NCBI RefSeq assembly: GCF_965204125.1 | Contig: NZ_OZ241968.1 | Span: 1,488,001-1,552,000 of the forward strand | Source of the DNA: Poriferisodalis sp965204125 | Lineage (GTDB): Bacteria; Actinomycetota; Acidimicrobiia; Acidimicrobiales; Poriferisodalaceae | DNA: 64,000 bases | Direction: 5' to 3' | Shown: positions 1 to 8,429 of the stretch, piece after piece | Position numbering within the stretch: position 1 is the first letter of the stretch | Layout: every line of letters begins with the position of its first letter | The notes under the pieces: generated by a model | The model's database searches: none | What the model was told of the DNA's origin: nothing | What the model saw: only the letters and a program-made list of their open reading frames with translations | Program-made: the position numbers and the translations under genes

Positions 1-1
1 C

Positions 2-343
2 ACCTCGGCGCCGCCGCATGAGCACCTCACCTGGGCAGTCATCGTGGGCATGCGCGGCCAGGAGCTGAACCGCTTCTACGACTGCTGTGCCGGCGAGGGC
101 GAGCCGCACGTCGAACGCGAAGAGACGGTCGAGCGCGGCGCCGGCGTCGCGATGCTGGGGCACGACGTGCATTCGATCCACATCGAGGGCGCGTCGACCA
201 ACTTCCACTGCTATGGGTTGGCGATGGAGAACATGACCGGTCGCCGCTACTGGAACGCCGAAGAAGGCGAGTGGCGGGTCTTCACCGACACGAGCAGCGT
301 CGTCGAGGCCCGCCCGGGCTATCCGACCACCGCCGCTGCCTGA
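2..343 (+). CDS. Cysteine dioxygenase-like cupin (5' end cut by window)
   Basis: An open frame runs in from the window edge and stops at TGA 341-343. The visible residues begin TSAPPHEHLTWAVIVGMRGQ and later read GHDVHSIHIEGAS and NFHCYG. The spaced His residues (PHEH, DVHSIH, FHCYG) are typical of the double-stranded beta-helix fold of cysteine dioxygenase-type non-haem iron enzymes, which oxidise thiols to sulfinates. The start lies upstream of the window. The rhodanese gene 42 nt downstream on the same strand suggests a small organosulfur operon. The exact thiol substrate cannot be told. Confidence 0.7.
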   Translation, partial: TSAPPHEHLTWAVIVGMRGQELNRFYDCCAGEGEPHVEREETVERGAGVAMLGHDVHSIHIEGASTNFHCYGLAMENMTGRRYWNAEEGEWRVFTDTSSVVEARPGYPTTAAA

Positions 344-385
344 ACCGCTACCGGTGCGCCGGGTCGAGGCTTCGAAGGGCCGGTG

Positions 386-1660
386 ATGGCTGAGGTTCGG
401 GCCGTGACGGCGACCGAGTTGATGGAACGGCATCGCGGGCTGCTGCGCGGCGACGGCGGCGAGCTGGCGCTGATCGATGCCCGCTTGCCCGCCGAGTTCA
501 CCCGGCGCCACCTGCTGTATGCCGCGAACCTGCCGCTGAGTCATGTGGGCCTTGAAGTGGCCGCACGCATCCCGCGGTTGGGCACGCCGGTGGTGGTGTG
601 CGATGACGGCGGGGGACAGGCGGCAGCCGTCGCCTTGGAGCTGACCGTGCTCGGCTACACCGACACGGCGGTGCTCGACGGCGGCATCGACGCGTGGGCA
701 GCGGCGGGCGGCGAGCTGTACTCGGGCATCAACGTGCCGTCCAAGCTGTTCGGCGAACTGGTCGAGGAGCACTTCGGCACGCCGCATGTCACAGCGACGG
801 AGCTGGCGCGTTGGCTGGCCGAAGGCCGGGACCTGCTGGTGGTGGACTCGCGTACCCGCCGGGAGTTCAACCGCATGAGCATCCCGACCGGCCGGTCGTG
901 CCCCGGCGGCGAGCTGGTTCGGCGGGTGGGCGACCTGATCGATGACGGCACCACGGTGGTCGTCAACTGCGCCGGGCGAACCCGCAGCATCATGGGCGCG
1001 CAGTCGCTGCGCTCGGCCGGGCTGGACCGGGTTGTGGCGCTGAAAGACGGAACGATGGGCTGGGAGCTGGCCGGGCTCGAGCTGGAGCACGGCCGCGACG
1101 AGCTGGCCCCCGAACCGAGCGAAGCCGGCAGGGCCCAGGCCACGGCGGCCGCACTGGAGGTGGCTGAACGCTGCGGGGTTGGCACCGTCGACCGGTCCCA
1201 GCTCGACGACTGGCTGGCCGACGCCACGCGCACCACCTACTTCATGGACGTGCGCACACCCGAAGAATTCGCCGCCGGACACTTGCGCGAGGCGACCGGC
1301 GCTCCTGGCGGCCAGTTGGTGCAGGCCACAGACGAGTACCTGGCGACGCGAGGAGCGCGGGTCGTGCTCGCCGACGGCGACGGCATCGGCGCCACCATGA
1401 CCGCGTCGTGGCTCATCCAGATGGGCTGGGATGCCTGCGTGCTGGAACCGGGTTGGCTCGACAGTGCAGACGGGCCGGACTTGCTCGTTGGCGGCAATGA
1501 CGCGGCCGAAGCAGCGCTGCGCTCACGTCAGCCGCCGCTGCCTTACGACCCCGAAGACGCCGACGTCGCGCGCGCTGCCATGCAGGGATATCTGGACTGG
1601 GAGATCGCACTACCCGACCAGTACGCCCGCGACGGACTGGTCGAATTCCAGTTCTGCTAG
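386..1660 (+). CDS. Multidomain rhodanese-like sulfurtransferase
   Basis: About 424 aa in three consecutive rhodanese-like domains (roughly residues 1-115, 130-235 and 265-345). Domain 1 has a Cys at the loop position (VVVCDDGGG). Domain 2 has the clearest catalytic loop, VVNCAGRTRS, where Cys would carry the persulfide. Domain 3 reads VVLADGDGIG and has lost the Cys. One catalytic and one or two structural or substrate-binding domains are therefore likely. ATG 386 is preferred over GTG 383. The stop overlaps the convergent oxidoreductase stop by 4 nt. It follows the thiol-dioxygenase-like gene, which suggests handling of sulfane sulfur or sulfite, an inference from context. Confidence 0.8.
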   Translation: MAEVRAVTATELMERHRGLLRGDGGELALIDARLPAEFTRRHLLYAANLPLSHVGLEVAARIPRLGTPVVVCDDGGGQAAAVALELTVLGYTDTAVLDGGIDAWAAAGGELYSGINVPSKLFGELVEEHFGTPHVTATELARWLAEGRDLLVVDSRTRREFNRMSIPTGRSCPGGELVRRVGDLIDDGTTVVVNCAGRTRSIMGAQSLRSAGLDRVVALKDGTMGWELAGLELEHGRDELAPEPSEAGRAQATAAALEVAERCGVGTVDRSQLDDWLADATRTTYFMDVRTPEEFAAGHLREATGAPGGQLVQATDEYLATRGARVVLADGDGIGATMTASWLIQMGWDACVLEPGWLDSADGPDLLVGGNDAAEAALRSRQPPLPYDPEDADVARAAMQGYLDWEIALPDQYARDGLVEFQFC

Positions 1661-2535
1661 AGGTCGGCGAAGCGCTCGATGGCTTCGGCCCAGGCGCTGG
1701 CATCGTCCGGTGTGGAGATGACGGTCTGCAGCCCGGCCATCGGCGACACGGGTACTGCAATCCGGCTGACGCCGCGGCGGGCCAGCTCGGGAATCTCGTC
1801 GAGGTCGGCGGGCAGCTGCACGGTGATCTCCAGTGCGTCGGGATCCCGGCCGTGCTCGGCGGCAGTCTGACGAGCGAGCTCGATGAGGTCCCACGGCGCG
1901 CCGCGAGCGGGGAAGTAGCCGTCGCCGAGCCGACCTGCCCGCCGTGCCGCAACCTTGGAGTCGCCGCCCACGATGATCGGCACCGAGCCGTTTACCGGCT
2001 GGGGCCGGCAGTACGCGGCGTCGAAGCTGACGAACTCGCCGTGGAACGTCGGGCGGTCGGCAGACCACAGCTCCCGCATCGCCGCCACGTACTCGTCGGT
2101 GCGGGGACCGCGATCGTCGAAGTGGTCGCCGACACCGATGGCCTCGAACTCCTCACGCATCCAGCCCACGCCGATGCCCAGCAGTACCCGGCCGCCGGAC
2201 ATGTGATCGAGCGTGGCGATCTGCTTGGCGCACACCACCGGGCTGTGCTGGGGCACGATCAGGATGCCGGTGCCGAAGTTGATGGTGGACGTGACGCCTG
2301 CCATATAGGCCATCCACATCAGCGGGTCGGGCAGCAGCAGGTCTTCGACGCCGCCGGCCATCTTCCCGTCGGGGCTGTAGGGGTATTGCGACTGGTAGCC
2401 CGACGGGATGACCGTGTGCTCCACCGTCCATGCCGACTCGAAGCCGGCCGCCTCGCCCGCCTGCACCAACTCGGTCGCAAGCGCTGTGTCCATGGCGAAC
2501 TTGCCGGTGTTGCAATACCTGAGCCCAAACTTCAT
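1657..2535 (-). CDS. LLM-class F420-dependent oxidoreductase
   Basis: About 292 aa, starting MKFGLRYCNTGKFAMD. This is the beta-strand 1 signature of luciferase-like (TIM-barrel) monooxygenases that bind coenzyme F420 or FMN. Family landmarks are WTVEHTVIP, GTGILIVPQ, GRVLLGIGVGW, a central DDRGPRTDEYVAAMRELW and PIIVGGDS. ATG 2535 is chosen because the 22 residues upstream in the open frame are basic and low in similarity to the family. The substrate is unknown. It is convergent with the rhodanese gene and divergent from menB. Confidence 0.8.
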   Translation of the reverse strand: MKFGLRYCNTGKFAMDTALATELVQAGEAAGFESAWTVEHTVIPSGYQSQYPYSPDGKMAGGVEDLLLPDPLMWMAYMAGVTSTINFGTGILIVPQHSPVVCAKQIATLDHMSGGRVLLGIGVGWMREEFEAIGVGDHFDDRGPRTDEYVAAMRELWSADRPTFHGEFVSFDAAYCRPQPVNGSVPIIVGGDSKVAARRAGRLGDGYFPARGAPWDLIELARQTAAEHGRDPDALEITVQLPADLDEIPELARRGVSRIAVPVSPMAGLQTVISTPDDASAWAEAIERFADL

Positions 2536-2665
2536 GTCGCTGTCCGTTCGTTGAGGCCCCGTGGGTTGGCGCCGAGCCCGCAGTCTCGCGCGCGGCACCA
2601 CCCAGCGACCGGTGCGGTGCCTTGATCCAATACCGTGCCCTCACGCCACCGGTCCTGGAGCATCC

Positions 2666-3580
2666 ATGCCGTTCTTGCCACATGTCTCAGACATCTTCGA
2701 TCCATCGCGCTGGAGCGACATTGACGGGTTCGACTTCACCGACATCACCTACCACCGCAGCAACGAGCACGGAACGGTTCGCATCGCGTTCGACCGGCCT
2801 GATGTGCGCAACGCGTTCCGCCCGCACACCGTCGACGAGCTGTACCGGGCGCTGGACCATGCTCGCCAGACTCCCGACGTGGGCTGCATCCTGCTGACCG
2901 GCAACGGCCCCGCACCCGCCGACGGCGGCTGGGCGTTCTGCTCGGGCGGCGACCAGCGCATCCGCGGCAAGGACGGCTACCGCTACGCCGACGGCGAGAC
3001 CGCTGCCGACATCGACCCGGCCCGCACCGGGCGGCTGCACATCCTCGAGTGCCAGCGGCTGATCCGCATGATGCCCAAAGTGGTGGTTTGCGTAGCGAAC
3101 GGCTGGGCGGCAGGCGGCGGGCACAGCCTGCATGTGGTGTCCGACCTGACGATCGCCTCGGCTGAGCACGCCCGCTTCCGCCAGACCGACACCAACGTGG
3201 CCAGCTTCGACGGCGGTTTCGGCTCGGCCTACCTGGCCCGCCAGATCGGCCAGAAGAAGGCCCGCGAGATCTTCTTCCTCGGCCGCGCCTACACCGCGCA
3301 GGAACGGTTCGAGATGGGCGACGTCAACGCCGTGGTGCCCCACGCCGAGTTGGAGTCGGTGGCGCTGGAATGGGCGGCCGAGATCGTGTCGCGTTCACCC
3401 ACGGCACAGCGCATGGCCAAGTTCGCGTTCAACCTCATCGACGACGGCCTGGTGGGCCAGCAGGTTTTCGCGGGCGAGGCCACCCGCCTGGCCTACGGCA
3501 CCGACGAGGCCGCGGAGGGCCGTGACGCGTTCCTGGAAAAGCGCAATCCCGAATACGAGCAGTTCCCCTGGCACTTCTAG
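2666..3580 (+). CDS. menB: 1,4-dihydroxy-2-naphthoyl-CoA synthase
   Basis: About 304 aa of the crotonase fold. MenB closes the second aromatic ring in menaquinone biosynthesis by Dieckmann-type condensation of O-succinylbenzoyl-CoA. Diagnostic features are RPDVRNAFRPHTVDEL, WAFCSGGDQRIRGKDGY, the oxyanion-hole segment VANGWAAGGGHSLH, QTDTNVASFDGGFGSAYLAR, and the C-terminus EYEQFPWHF. ATG 2666 has GGAG 5 nt upstream; the open frame extends 35 codons further but without similarity. No other men genes are in the window, so it is isolated from its pathway here. Confidence 0.9.
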   Translation: MPFLPHVSDIFDPSRWSDIDGFDFTDITYHRSNEHGTVRIAFDRPDVRNAFRPHTVDELYRALDHARQTPDVGCILLTGNGPAPADGGWAFCSGGDQRIRGKDGYRYADGETAADIDPARTGRLHILECQRLIRMMPKVVVCVANGWAAGGGHSLHVVSDLTIASAEHARFRQTDTNVASFDGGFGSAYLARQIGQKKAREIFFLGRAYTAQERFEMGDVNAVVPHAELESVALEWAAEIVSRSPTAQRMAKFAFNLIDDGLVGQQVFAGEATRLAYGTDEAAEGRDAFLEKRNPEYEQFPWHF

Positions 3581-3609
3581 CTCGCCGACAGCGCCGCTGA
3601 CCGAGCGAT

Positions 3610-4122
3610 TCAGGCGGGGCGCAGGCGCTGCATCAGCGTCACGTCGAGCCAGCGCCCGAACTTGCGCCCCACTTCCCGTTCCACACCGACCAGTTCGAAA
3701 CCGTGCTTGGCGTGCAGCGCCACCGACGCAGCACCGGCGTCGGCGATCCGGGCGAAGACCGCGTGAAAGCCGTGCTCATCGGCGAGCGCCACCAGGTCGC
3801 CGAGCAACAGGCTGCCCACGCCGCGCCCCTGGTGGTCGCGATGCACGTAGATGGAGTCCTCGACGCTGGTCGAGTACGCCGGCCGGGTGCGGTACGGCGA
3901 CAGGCAGGCCCAGCCCAGCACCGTGCCGCTGGCCTCGGCGTCAGCGTTGTCTGGCACGGCCACGATGCACGGGTAGGCGCCCGAGTGGTCACCCATCCAG
4001 GCGGCCTGCTCTGTCGGCGTGCGCGGCACCATGTCGAATGTCGCTGTGCCGTCGGTGACCTCGCGGTTGTAGATCTCCGCGATCGCATCGGCATCGGCCA
4101 TCGTGGCCAGCCGGGTTCGCAT
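3610..4122 (-). CDS. GNAT N-acetyltransferase (phosphinothricin acetyltransferase-like)
   Basis: About 170 aa. It starts MRTRLATMADADAIAEIYN with the substrate-side segment of this subfamily, GTATFDMVPRTPTEQ. The acetyl-CoA pyrophosphate loop is VHRDHQGRGVGSLLL (Q/RxxGxG/A), followed by ALHAKHGFELVGV near the C-terminus. Such proteins acetylate primary amines, including methionine sulfone or sulfoximine and phosphinothricin. The true substrate cannot be inferred. ATG 4122 is chosen over an upstream in-frame ATG at 4167. It is convergent with menB. Confidence 0.8.
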   Translation of the reverse strand: MRTRLATMADADAIAEIYNREVTDGTATFDMVPRTPTEQAAWMGDHSGAYPCIVAVPDNADAEASGTVLGWACLSPYRTRPAYSTSVEDSIYVHRDHQGRGVGSLLLGDLVALADEHGFHAVFARIADAGAASVALHAKHGFELVGVEREVGRKFGRWLDVTLMQRLRPA

Positions 4123-4207
4123 GGCAGCGAAGCTACCGAAGGGCCGCAGATACACTCCGGACCCCACAATGTTCGGCGCACATCGCTGGCGATGGCGCCC
4201 GAGCGTC

Positions 4208-4280
4208 GCCCCGTTAGCTCAGTAGGCAGAGCACAGCCATGGTAAGGCTGGTGTCGCCGGTTCGATTCCGGCACGGGGCT
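4208..4280 (+). tRNA. tRNA-Thr (anticodon GGT)
   Basis: A cloverleaf can be drawn. Acceptor GCCCCGT (4208-4214) pairs with ACGGGGC (4273-4279). The anticodon stem CAGCC/GGCTG encloses loop ATGGTAA with anticodon GGT. The T arm is CGCCGG-TTCGATT-CCGGC. CCA is not encoded after discriminator T4280. It is the first of three tRNAs ahead of secE, a common arrangement. Confidence 0.9.
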
Positions 4281-4303
4281 CGCCGCTACCCTGCGGCCCG
4301 CAA

Positions 4304-4380
4304 GGCGGGATAGCTCAGTTGGTCAGAGCGCACGGCTCATAATCGTGAGGTCCTGGGTTCGAGTCCCAGTCCCGCTACCA
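4304..4380 (+). tRNA. tRNA-Met (anticodon CAT), CCA encoded
   Basis: Acceptor GGCGGGA (4304-4310) pairs with TCCCGCT (4370-4376, one G-T pair), followed by A and an encoded CCA (4378-4380). The anticodon stem CACGG/TCGTG encloses loop CTCATAA, anticodon CAT. The G-T first pair and the AGCTCAGTTGGTCAGAGC D arm look like an elongator Met tRNA, not the initiator. A CAT anticodon modified to lysidine (tRNA-Ile2) is not excluded from sequence alone. Confidence 0.9.
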
Positions 4381-4504
4381 GACTCCGCTCCAGGCGCCTC
4401 TGGACGCGACCTAGATCGCTGCCGGTAGCCTGTTGCGGCGGACATTCGCCAAGAAGGCCCGCACTGAGTGTCACCCGCGTATCGCACGCGATGCGCCGAC
4501 GCTG

Positions 4505-4578
4505 AGGGCAGTAGCTCAATTTGGTAGAGCACCGGTCTCCAAAACCGGCGGTTGCGGGTTCGAGTCCCTCCTGCCCTG
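4505..4578 (+). tRNA. tRNA-Trp (anticodon CCA)
   Basis: Acceptor AGGGCAG (4505-4511) pairs with CTGCCCT (4571-4577), discriminator G4578, no encoded CCA. The anticodon stem CCGGT/ACCGG encloses CTCCAAA, anticodon CCA. It is 96 nt upstream of secE. In many actinobacteria rpmG (L33) lies between tRNA-Met and tRNA-Trp. The 124-nt gap here (4381-4504) contains no such gene, only a GC-rich hairpin near 4480-4500. Confidence 0.9.
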
Positions 4579-4673
4579 CGATTCCGCCGGTTTGGACCGC
4601 CAGCCCGGCGGACTGACCATGCCCGAACCCCTGACAACAAGTCCCTGAGTAATCGAGGCCGGAGACACTTCCG

Positions 4674-4982
4674 ATGGCCATGAACCGACGCACACGCCGT
4701 CACCTGCAGCGTCAGGGCGAGATGGGGGCTGACGGCGCGCCCGCGGGACGGCGCGAACGGCGCCAGGCAGCTCCGGCATCCCCGACCACCGAGCGAGCCG
4801 GGCCGGCGCAGTTCGTGGGCGAGGTCCGCTCCGAGCTGAAGAAGGTGATCTGGCCGACCCGCGCCGAGATCGTCAACTACTCGGTCGTCGTGTTCATCAC
4901 CATCGTGATCCTGACGGCGATGATCGCCGGATTCGACTGGATTCTGGGTGAAGGCGTCCTCCGCCTCTTCGACGTGAACTGA
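4674..4982 (+). CDS. secE: Preprotein translocase subunit SecE
   Basis: About 102 aa. A basic, low-complexity N-terminal region (residues 1-45) precedes the conserved FVGEVRSELKKVIWPTRAEI amphipathic segment. A single membrane span follows (YSVVVFITIVILTAMIAGFDW). SecE clamps SecY in the SecYEG channel. GGAG lies 9 nt before ATG 4674; a second ATG at 4680 is possible. It is followed at once by nusG, the usual order. Confidence 0.92.
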   Translation: MAMNRRTRRHLQRQGEMGADGAPAGRRERRQAAPASPTTERAGPAQFVGEVRSELKKVIWPTRAEIVNYSVVVFITIVILTAMIAGFDWILGEGVLRLFDVN

Positions 4983-5003
4983 CAAGCATCTGAGCTGACG
5001 AAC

Positions 5004-5774
5004 ATGAGCGATCTGACCGACACTCCCGCAGAGCCCGAAACCGACCCGATGGCGACCGCACGCCGGTTGCTGAGCTCCCAGACGGCGACCACCCTGATGG
5101 GTCCGGGCGCCGAGACAGCCGAGGCGACTGACACGGCAGGTGCCGCCGATGAAACCGGCGCCGTCGACGTGCTCACCGAGGACGAGCTGCTCGCTGTCGA
5201 CGAGCCGGAGACCAAGCGGGTCTCGCCGTACGACCGGCCGGGTCGCTGGTTCGTCGTGCACACGCAGTCGGGCTACGAGAAGAAGGTGAAGCAGAACCTC
5301 GAAGCCCGGATCGGCACGTTCGACATGGAGGACCGGATTCTCGAAGTCGCCATCCCGATGGAGGACGTGATCGAGTTCAAGGGCGGCCGCAAAGTCGTCG
5401 CCAAGAAGAAGGTCTTCCCGGGCTACCTGCTGATCCGCTGCCGTCCCAGCGACGAGGCCCACCACATGATCCGCAGCACGCCGGGAGTCACTGGCTATGC
5501 GGGTCCGGGCGGCAAGCCCTCGCCCCTGCGCCGCAGGGAGGTGGAGGCATTCCTGGCTGAGCCCGATGACGGTCCCGAGATGCCGCGCCGCACCAAGCCG
5601 TCGATGATCTTCGAGATCGACGAGGGCGTGCGCATCAAGGAGGGCCCGTTCTCCGACTTCCAGGGTCAGGTCATCGAGATCAATGAGGAGCAGCTGAAGG
5701 TGAAGGTGCTGGTAAACATCTTCGGCCGTGAGACCCCCGTCGAGCTCGACTTCGTCCAAGTCGCAAAGATCTGA
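5004..5774 (+). CDS. nusG: Transcription termination/antitermination factor NusG
   Basis: About 256 aa. An acidic, Ala-rich extension of about 75 residues comes before the NGN domain (GRWFVVHTQSGYEKKVKQNL, then VFPGYLLIRC and STPGVTGYAG). The C-terminal KOW domain reads IKEGPFSDFQGQVIEI. NusG links RNA polymerase to Rho and ribosomes. Acidic N-terminal extensions occur in other actinobacterial NusG proteins. It sits 21 nt after secE and upstream of rplK. Confidence 0.95.
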   Translation: MSDLTDTPAEPETDPMATARRLLSSQTATTLMGPGAETAEATDTAGAADETGAVDVLTEDELLAVDEPETKRVSPYDRPGRWFVVHTQSGYEKKVKQNLEARIGTFDMEDRILEVAIPMEDVIEFKGGRKVVAKKKVFPGYLLIRCRPSDEAHHMIRSTPGVTGYAGPGGKPSPLRRREVEAFLAEPDDGPEMPRRTKPSMIFEIDEGVRIKEGPFSDFQGQVIEINEEQLKVKVLVNIFGRETPVELDFVQVAKI

Positions 5775-5816
5775 GCCCCTGCGAGGGCCGAGAAGCACAG
5801 ACTCAAGGAGCACCTC

Positions 5817-6272
5817 ATGGCAGACAATCCGGCACGACCCGCGGCGGGCCGCAAGCGGGTGAGCGCGGTGGTGAAGATCCAGATCCCCGCTGGGCAGGCC
5901 TCGCCCGCGCCGCCGGTGGGCACGGCGCTCGGCCCGCACGGCGTGGCGATCATGGACTTCTGCAAGGAGTACAACGCCAAGACCGAGAGCCAGCGCGGCA
6001 CGATCGTGCCAGCGGAGATCACGATCTTCGAAGACCGGTCGTTCACATTCATCACGAAGACGCCGCCGACGTCGGTGCTGCTGCGCCAAGCGGCGGGGCT
6101 CGAGAAGGCGGCCAACAATCCCGGCCGCGAGACCGTGGCGCATGTCACCGAGGCCCAGGTGGCCGAGATCGCTGCTACGAAGATGCCGGATCTCAATGCA
6201 CGCGATCTTGAGAACGCCAAGCTGCAGGTGATCGGCACCGCTCGCTCGATGGGCATCGAAGTCGCCGGCTGA
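5817..6272 (+). CDS. rplK: 50S ribosomal protein L11
   Basis: About 151 aa (family usually 141-145), with a slightly longer N-terminus before KIQIPAGQASPAPPVGTALG. Other landmarks are IMDFCKEYNA, FITKTPPTSVLL and the C-terminal IGTARSMGI. L11 binds the GTPase-associated centre of 23S rRNA. It is 42 nt downstream of nusG, with AAGGAG before the ATG. Confidence 0.95.
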   Translation: MADNPARPAAGRKRVSAVVKIQIPAGQASPAPPVGTALGPHGVAIMDFCKEYNAKTESQRGTIVPAEITIFEDRSFTFITKTPPTSVLLRQAAGLEKAANNPGRETVAHVTEAQVAEIAATKMPDLNARDLENAKLQVIGTARSMGIEVAG

Positions 6273-6299
6273 GTCGCCGCGCAGCGCAGGAGAACACAG

Positions 6300-6986
6300 A
6301 TGTCAGGGAAGAAGTACGCCGAGGCGACCCGACGGTACGACCGGCAGATGATGCACGAGCCTGCCCAGGCCATCGACATGGTGCGCACGCTGGCACCGGC
6401 CAAGTTCGACGAATCGGTCGATCTGTCGGTGCGGCTCGGCGTGGACCCCCGCAAGGCCGACCAGATGGTGCGTGGCACCGTCGCGCTTCCGTCGGGCACC
6501 GGCGGCGACGTGCGCGTTGCGGTCTTCGCGCAGGGTGACGCTGCGGGCGAAGCCTCCGAAGCGGGGGCCGATGTCGTGGGCGGCGCCGATCTGGCCGAGC
6601 GCGTCGAGGCCGGATTCACCGATTTCGACGTGGCGATCGCGACGCCGGACATGATGGGCGTCGTGGGCCGGCTGGGCAAGGTGCTCGGCCCACGTGGCCT
6701 TATGCCGAACCCCAAGTCCGGCACGGTGACCCCCGATGTGGGCAAGGCTGTCGGCGAGTTCAAGGGCGGCAAGGTCGAGTACCGCACCGACCGGTACGGC
6801 AACGTGCATCTGGCGATCGGCAAGGTGAGCTTCACCGCTGAGGACCTGAACGCCAATCTGGCAGCGGTCATGGACGAGCTGGCACGGGCGAAGCCGGCCG
6901 GTGCCAAGGGCCGCTACGTGCGCAAGATGGTGGTGTCCTCGACCATGGGCCCAGGAGTCCGCATCGACCCCACCACGTTCAACTAG
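6300..6986 (+). CDS. rplA: 50S ribosomal protein L1
   Basis: About 228 aa. L1-stalk protein with FDESVDLSVRLGVDPRKADQ, RGTVALPSGTG, GLMPNPKSGTV and the C-terminal VVSSTMGPGVRID. It begins 27 nt after rplK. L1 also represses the L11-L1 operon in other bacteria; no clear mimic of the rRNA site was identified upstream. Confidence 0.95.
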   Translation: MSGKKYAEATRRYDRQMMHEPAQAIDMVRTLAPAKFDESVDLSVRLGVDPRKADQMVRGTVALPSGTGGDVRVAVFAQGDAAGEASEAGADVVGGADLAERVEAGFTDFDVAIATPDMMGVVGRLGKVLGPRGLMPNPKSGTVTPDVGKAVGEFKGGKVEYRTDRYGNVHLAIGKVSFTAEDLNANLAAVMDELARAKPAGAKGRYVRKMVVSSTMGPGVRIDPTTFN

Positions 6987-6997
6987 CCCTCCCGCAG

Positions 6998-7025
6998 TTG
7001 AATGGCCGGGCGCGACCGGTAGCGT
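6998..7025 (+). promoter_or_regulatory. Candidate promoter for rplJ-rplL
   Basis: TTGAAT (6998-7003), a 16-nt spacer and TAGCGT (7020-7025) resemble a housekeeping sigma promoter. Transcription would begin near 7032 and give a leader of about 250 nt. The TAGCNT -10 hexamer also appears in front of rpoB, rpsL and tuf in this window. Confidence 0.5.
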
Positions 7026-7031
7026 TCGGCA

Positions 7032-7280
7032 CTTCACAACTTGCTCGCCGTAGAACTCCGGTGGCTCCGGCCTGAAATCGGCCCCGTCTGAACCATGTTC
7101 AGGGGCTCGCCCGCCTCGGGTGAGTCGCACGGGTCGAGCCTGATGAGGCGGACGGTCTTCCTGTGCGCGTGTACGTCGGGATGCGGTTCTGTCTGGTCTG
7201 CGGACCGGTGCCCGTTCTGGGGCCGGGAGCGATCCACCCGCCCGATCACCGCACACCCCGCAGCACAGGAGGTCTCCACC
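7032..7280 (+). promoter_or_regulatory. Probable rplJ (L10) leader region
   Basis: This GC-rich stretch between rplA and rplJ holds no convincing gene. It lies where L10 leader RNAs, bound by L10(L12)4 for autoregulation, are found in many bacteria. Self-complementary runs such as GGTCTGCGGACC near 7196 are visible. The specific L10-leader fold was not verified, so the call rests on position and length. Confidence 0.4.
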
Positions 7281-7973
7281 ATGGCGACAGCAACTACGGC
7301 TGAGGGGCGCGTGCCGCGGGCCGACAAGGTGGCAGTGGTAGACGAGGTCCGCCAGCGATTCGCCGAGGCCGATGCGGTGCTGTTCACCGAGTACCGGGGC
7401 TTGGACGTGGCAGAGATGGCCGACCTGCGCGGCCGCCTCATCGATGCCGACTGCCGTTACAAGATCTACAAGAACACGCTCGTCCGCCGGGCACTGTCTG
7501 TTGATGCGCCGGCCGGCACGCTTGACCTGCTCTTGGGGCCCACGGCGCTCGCCTTCTGCGGCAAGGATCCGTCGGCGGCCGCTCAGGCGCTGCGCACGTT
7601 CGCAGCGGAGCACGACGCGCTGATCATCAAGGGCGGCGTGCTGGCGGGCACGTTGCTCAGTGACGCCCAAGTGCGCGAGCTCGCCGACCTGCCGTCGCGC
7701 GATGAGCTGATGGCGCAGATGCTGGGAGCGTTCGCTGCGCCGCTCAATGCGCTGGCTTCGATGATGAACAACTTGATCGGGGAGGTGTCGGGCCTCGTTC
7801 AGGCGCTGATCGACAAGACACCGGACAACCCGGCTCCCGACGACGAGGCACCGGCTCAAGCCGACCAAGCCGATGCCGCTCTTGACGCGGCCGACGTCGA
7901 AGCAGACGGCCCAGACAGCGATTCACCTGACGATCCAACAAACGACCCAACAAATACGGAGAACAACCAATGA
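7281..7973 (+). CDS. rplJ: 50S ribosomal protein L10
   Basis: About 230 aa against a usual 165-175. The excess is an acidic, Asp/Pro/Ala-rich tail of about 55 residues. The core has RADKVAVVDEVRQRFAEADA, FTEYRGLDVAEMADLR, YKIYKNTLVRRAL and a C-terminal helix that carries L7/L12 dimers. AGGAGG precedes ATG 7281; the open frame extends upstream but without similarity. The stop overlaps rplL as ATGA, so the two are translationally coupled. Confidence 0.93.
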   Translation: MATATTAEGRVPRADKVAVVDEVRQRFAEADAVLFTEYRGLDVAEMADLRGRLIDADCRYKIYKNTLVRRALSVDAPAGTLDLLLGPTALAFCGKDPSAAAQALRTFAAEHDALIIKGGVLAGTLLSDAQVRELADLPSRDELMAQMLGAFAAPLNALASMMNNLIGEVSGLVQALIDKTPDNPAPDDEAPAQADQADAALDAADVEADGPDSDSPDDPTNDPTNTENNQ

Positions 7974-8362
7974 GCACGTCCACCGAAGAGATCCTCGACG
8001 CCATCGGCAACATGACGGTGCTCGAGCTGGTCGAGCTGAAGAAGGCGTTTGAAGAGCGCTTCGACGTCACCGCTGCTGCCGCCGCCCCGATGATGGTGGC
8101 TGCCGCTGCTGCTGGCGGTGACACCGACGGCGAGGCCGCCGAGGAGGCTGCCGATGAGGTCACCGTCACGCTGACCGCGATCGGCGACAAGAAGGTGCAG
8201 GTCATCAAGGAGGTGCGCTCGCTCACCAGCCTGGGACTCAAGGAGGCCAAGGACCTGGTGGAGGCCGCCCCGAAGCCCGTGCTCGAAGGCGTGCCGAAGG
8301 CCGACGCCGACAAGGCCAAGGAAGCCCTCGAGGCAGTCGGCGCCAGCGTCGAACTGTCCTAG
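7970..8362 (+). CDS. rplL: 50S ribosomal protein L7/L12
   Basis: About 130 aa. N-terminal dimerisation helix (MTVLELVELKKAFEERF), Ala/Gly hinge (residues about 40-65) and the factor-binding C-terminal domain (KKVQVIKEVRSLTSLGLKEA, LVEAAPKPV). It forms the stalk recruiting EF-G and EF-Tu. Its ATG overlaps the rplJ stop. Confidence 0.96.
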   Translation: MSTSTEEILDAIGNMTVLELVELKKAFEERFDVTAAAAAPMMVAAAAAGGDTDGEAAEEAADEVTVTLTAIGDKKVQVIKEVRSLTSLGLKEAKDLVEAAPKPVLEGVPKADADKAKEALEAVGASVELS

Positions 8363-8400
8363 ACGCGAGCGCATTTCTCACCGCACGCCGCGTGTCGCGG

Positions 8401-8429
8401 TTGTGGCGCCCAGCATCGCTGGATAGCGT
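8401..8429 (+). promoter_or_regulatory. Candidate promoter for rpoB-rpoC
   Basis: TTGTGG (8401-8406), a 17-nt spacer and TAGCGT (8424-8429) lie in the 253-nt gap between rplL and rpoB. The leader would be about 180 nt. No gene was seen in the gap. Confidence 0.5.

Noticed and set aside
3703..4245. Forward-strand frame opposite the acetyltransferase and running into tRNA-Thr
   Set aside because: It has no family similarity and overlaps a well-supported reverse gene and a tRNA.
4381..4504. rpmG (L33) between tRNA-Met and tRNA-Trp
   Set aside because: The gap is too short for the gene with signals and shows no L33-like frame; it contains only a hairpin near 4480-4500.
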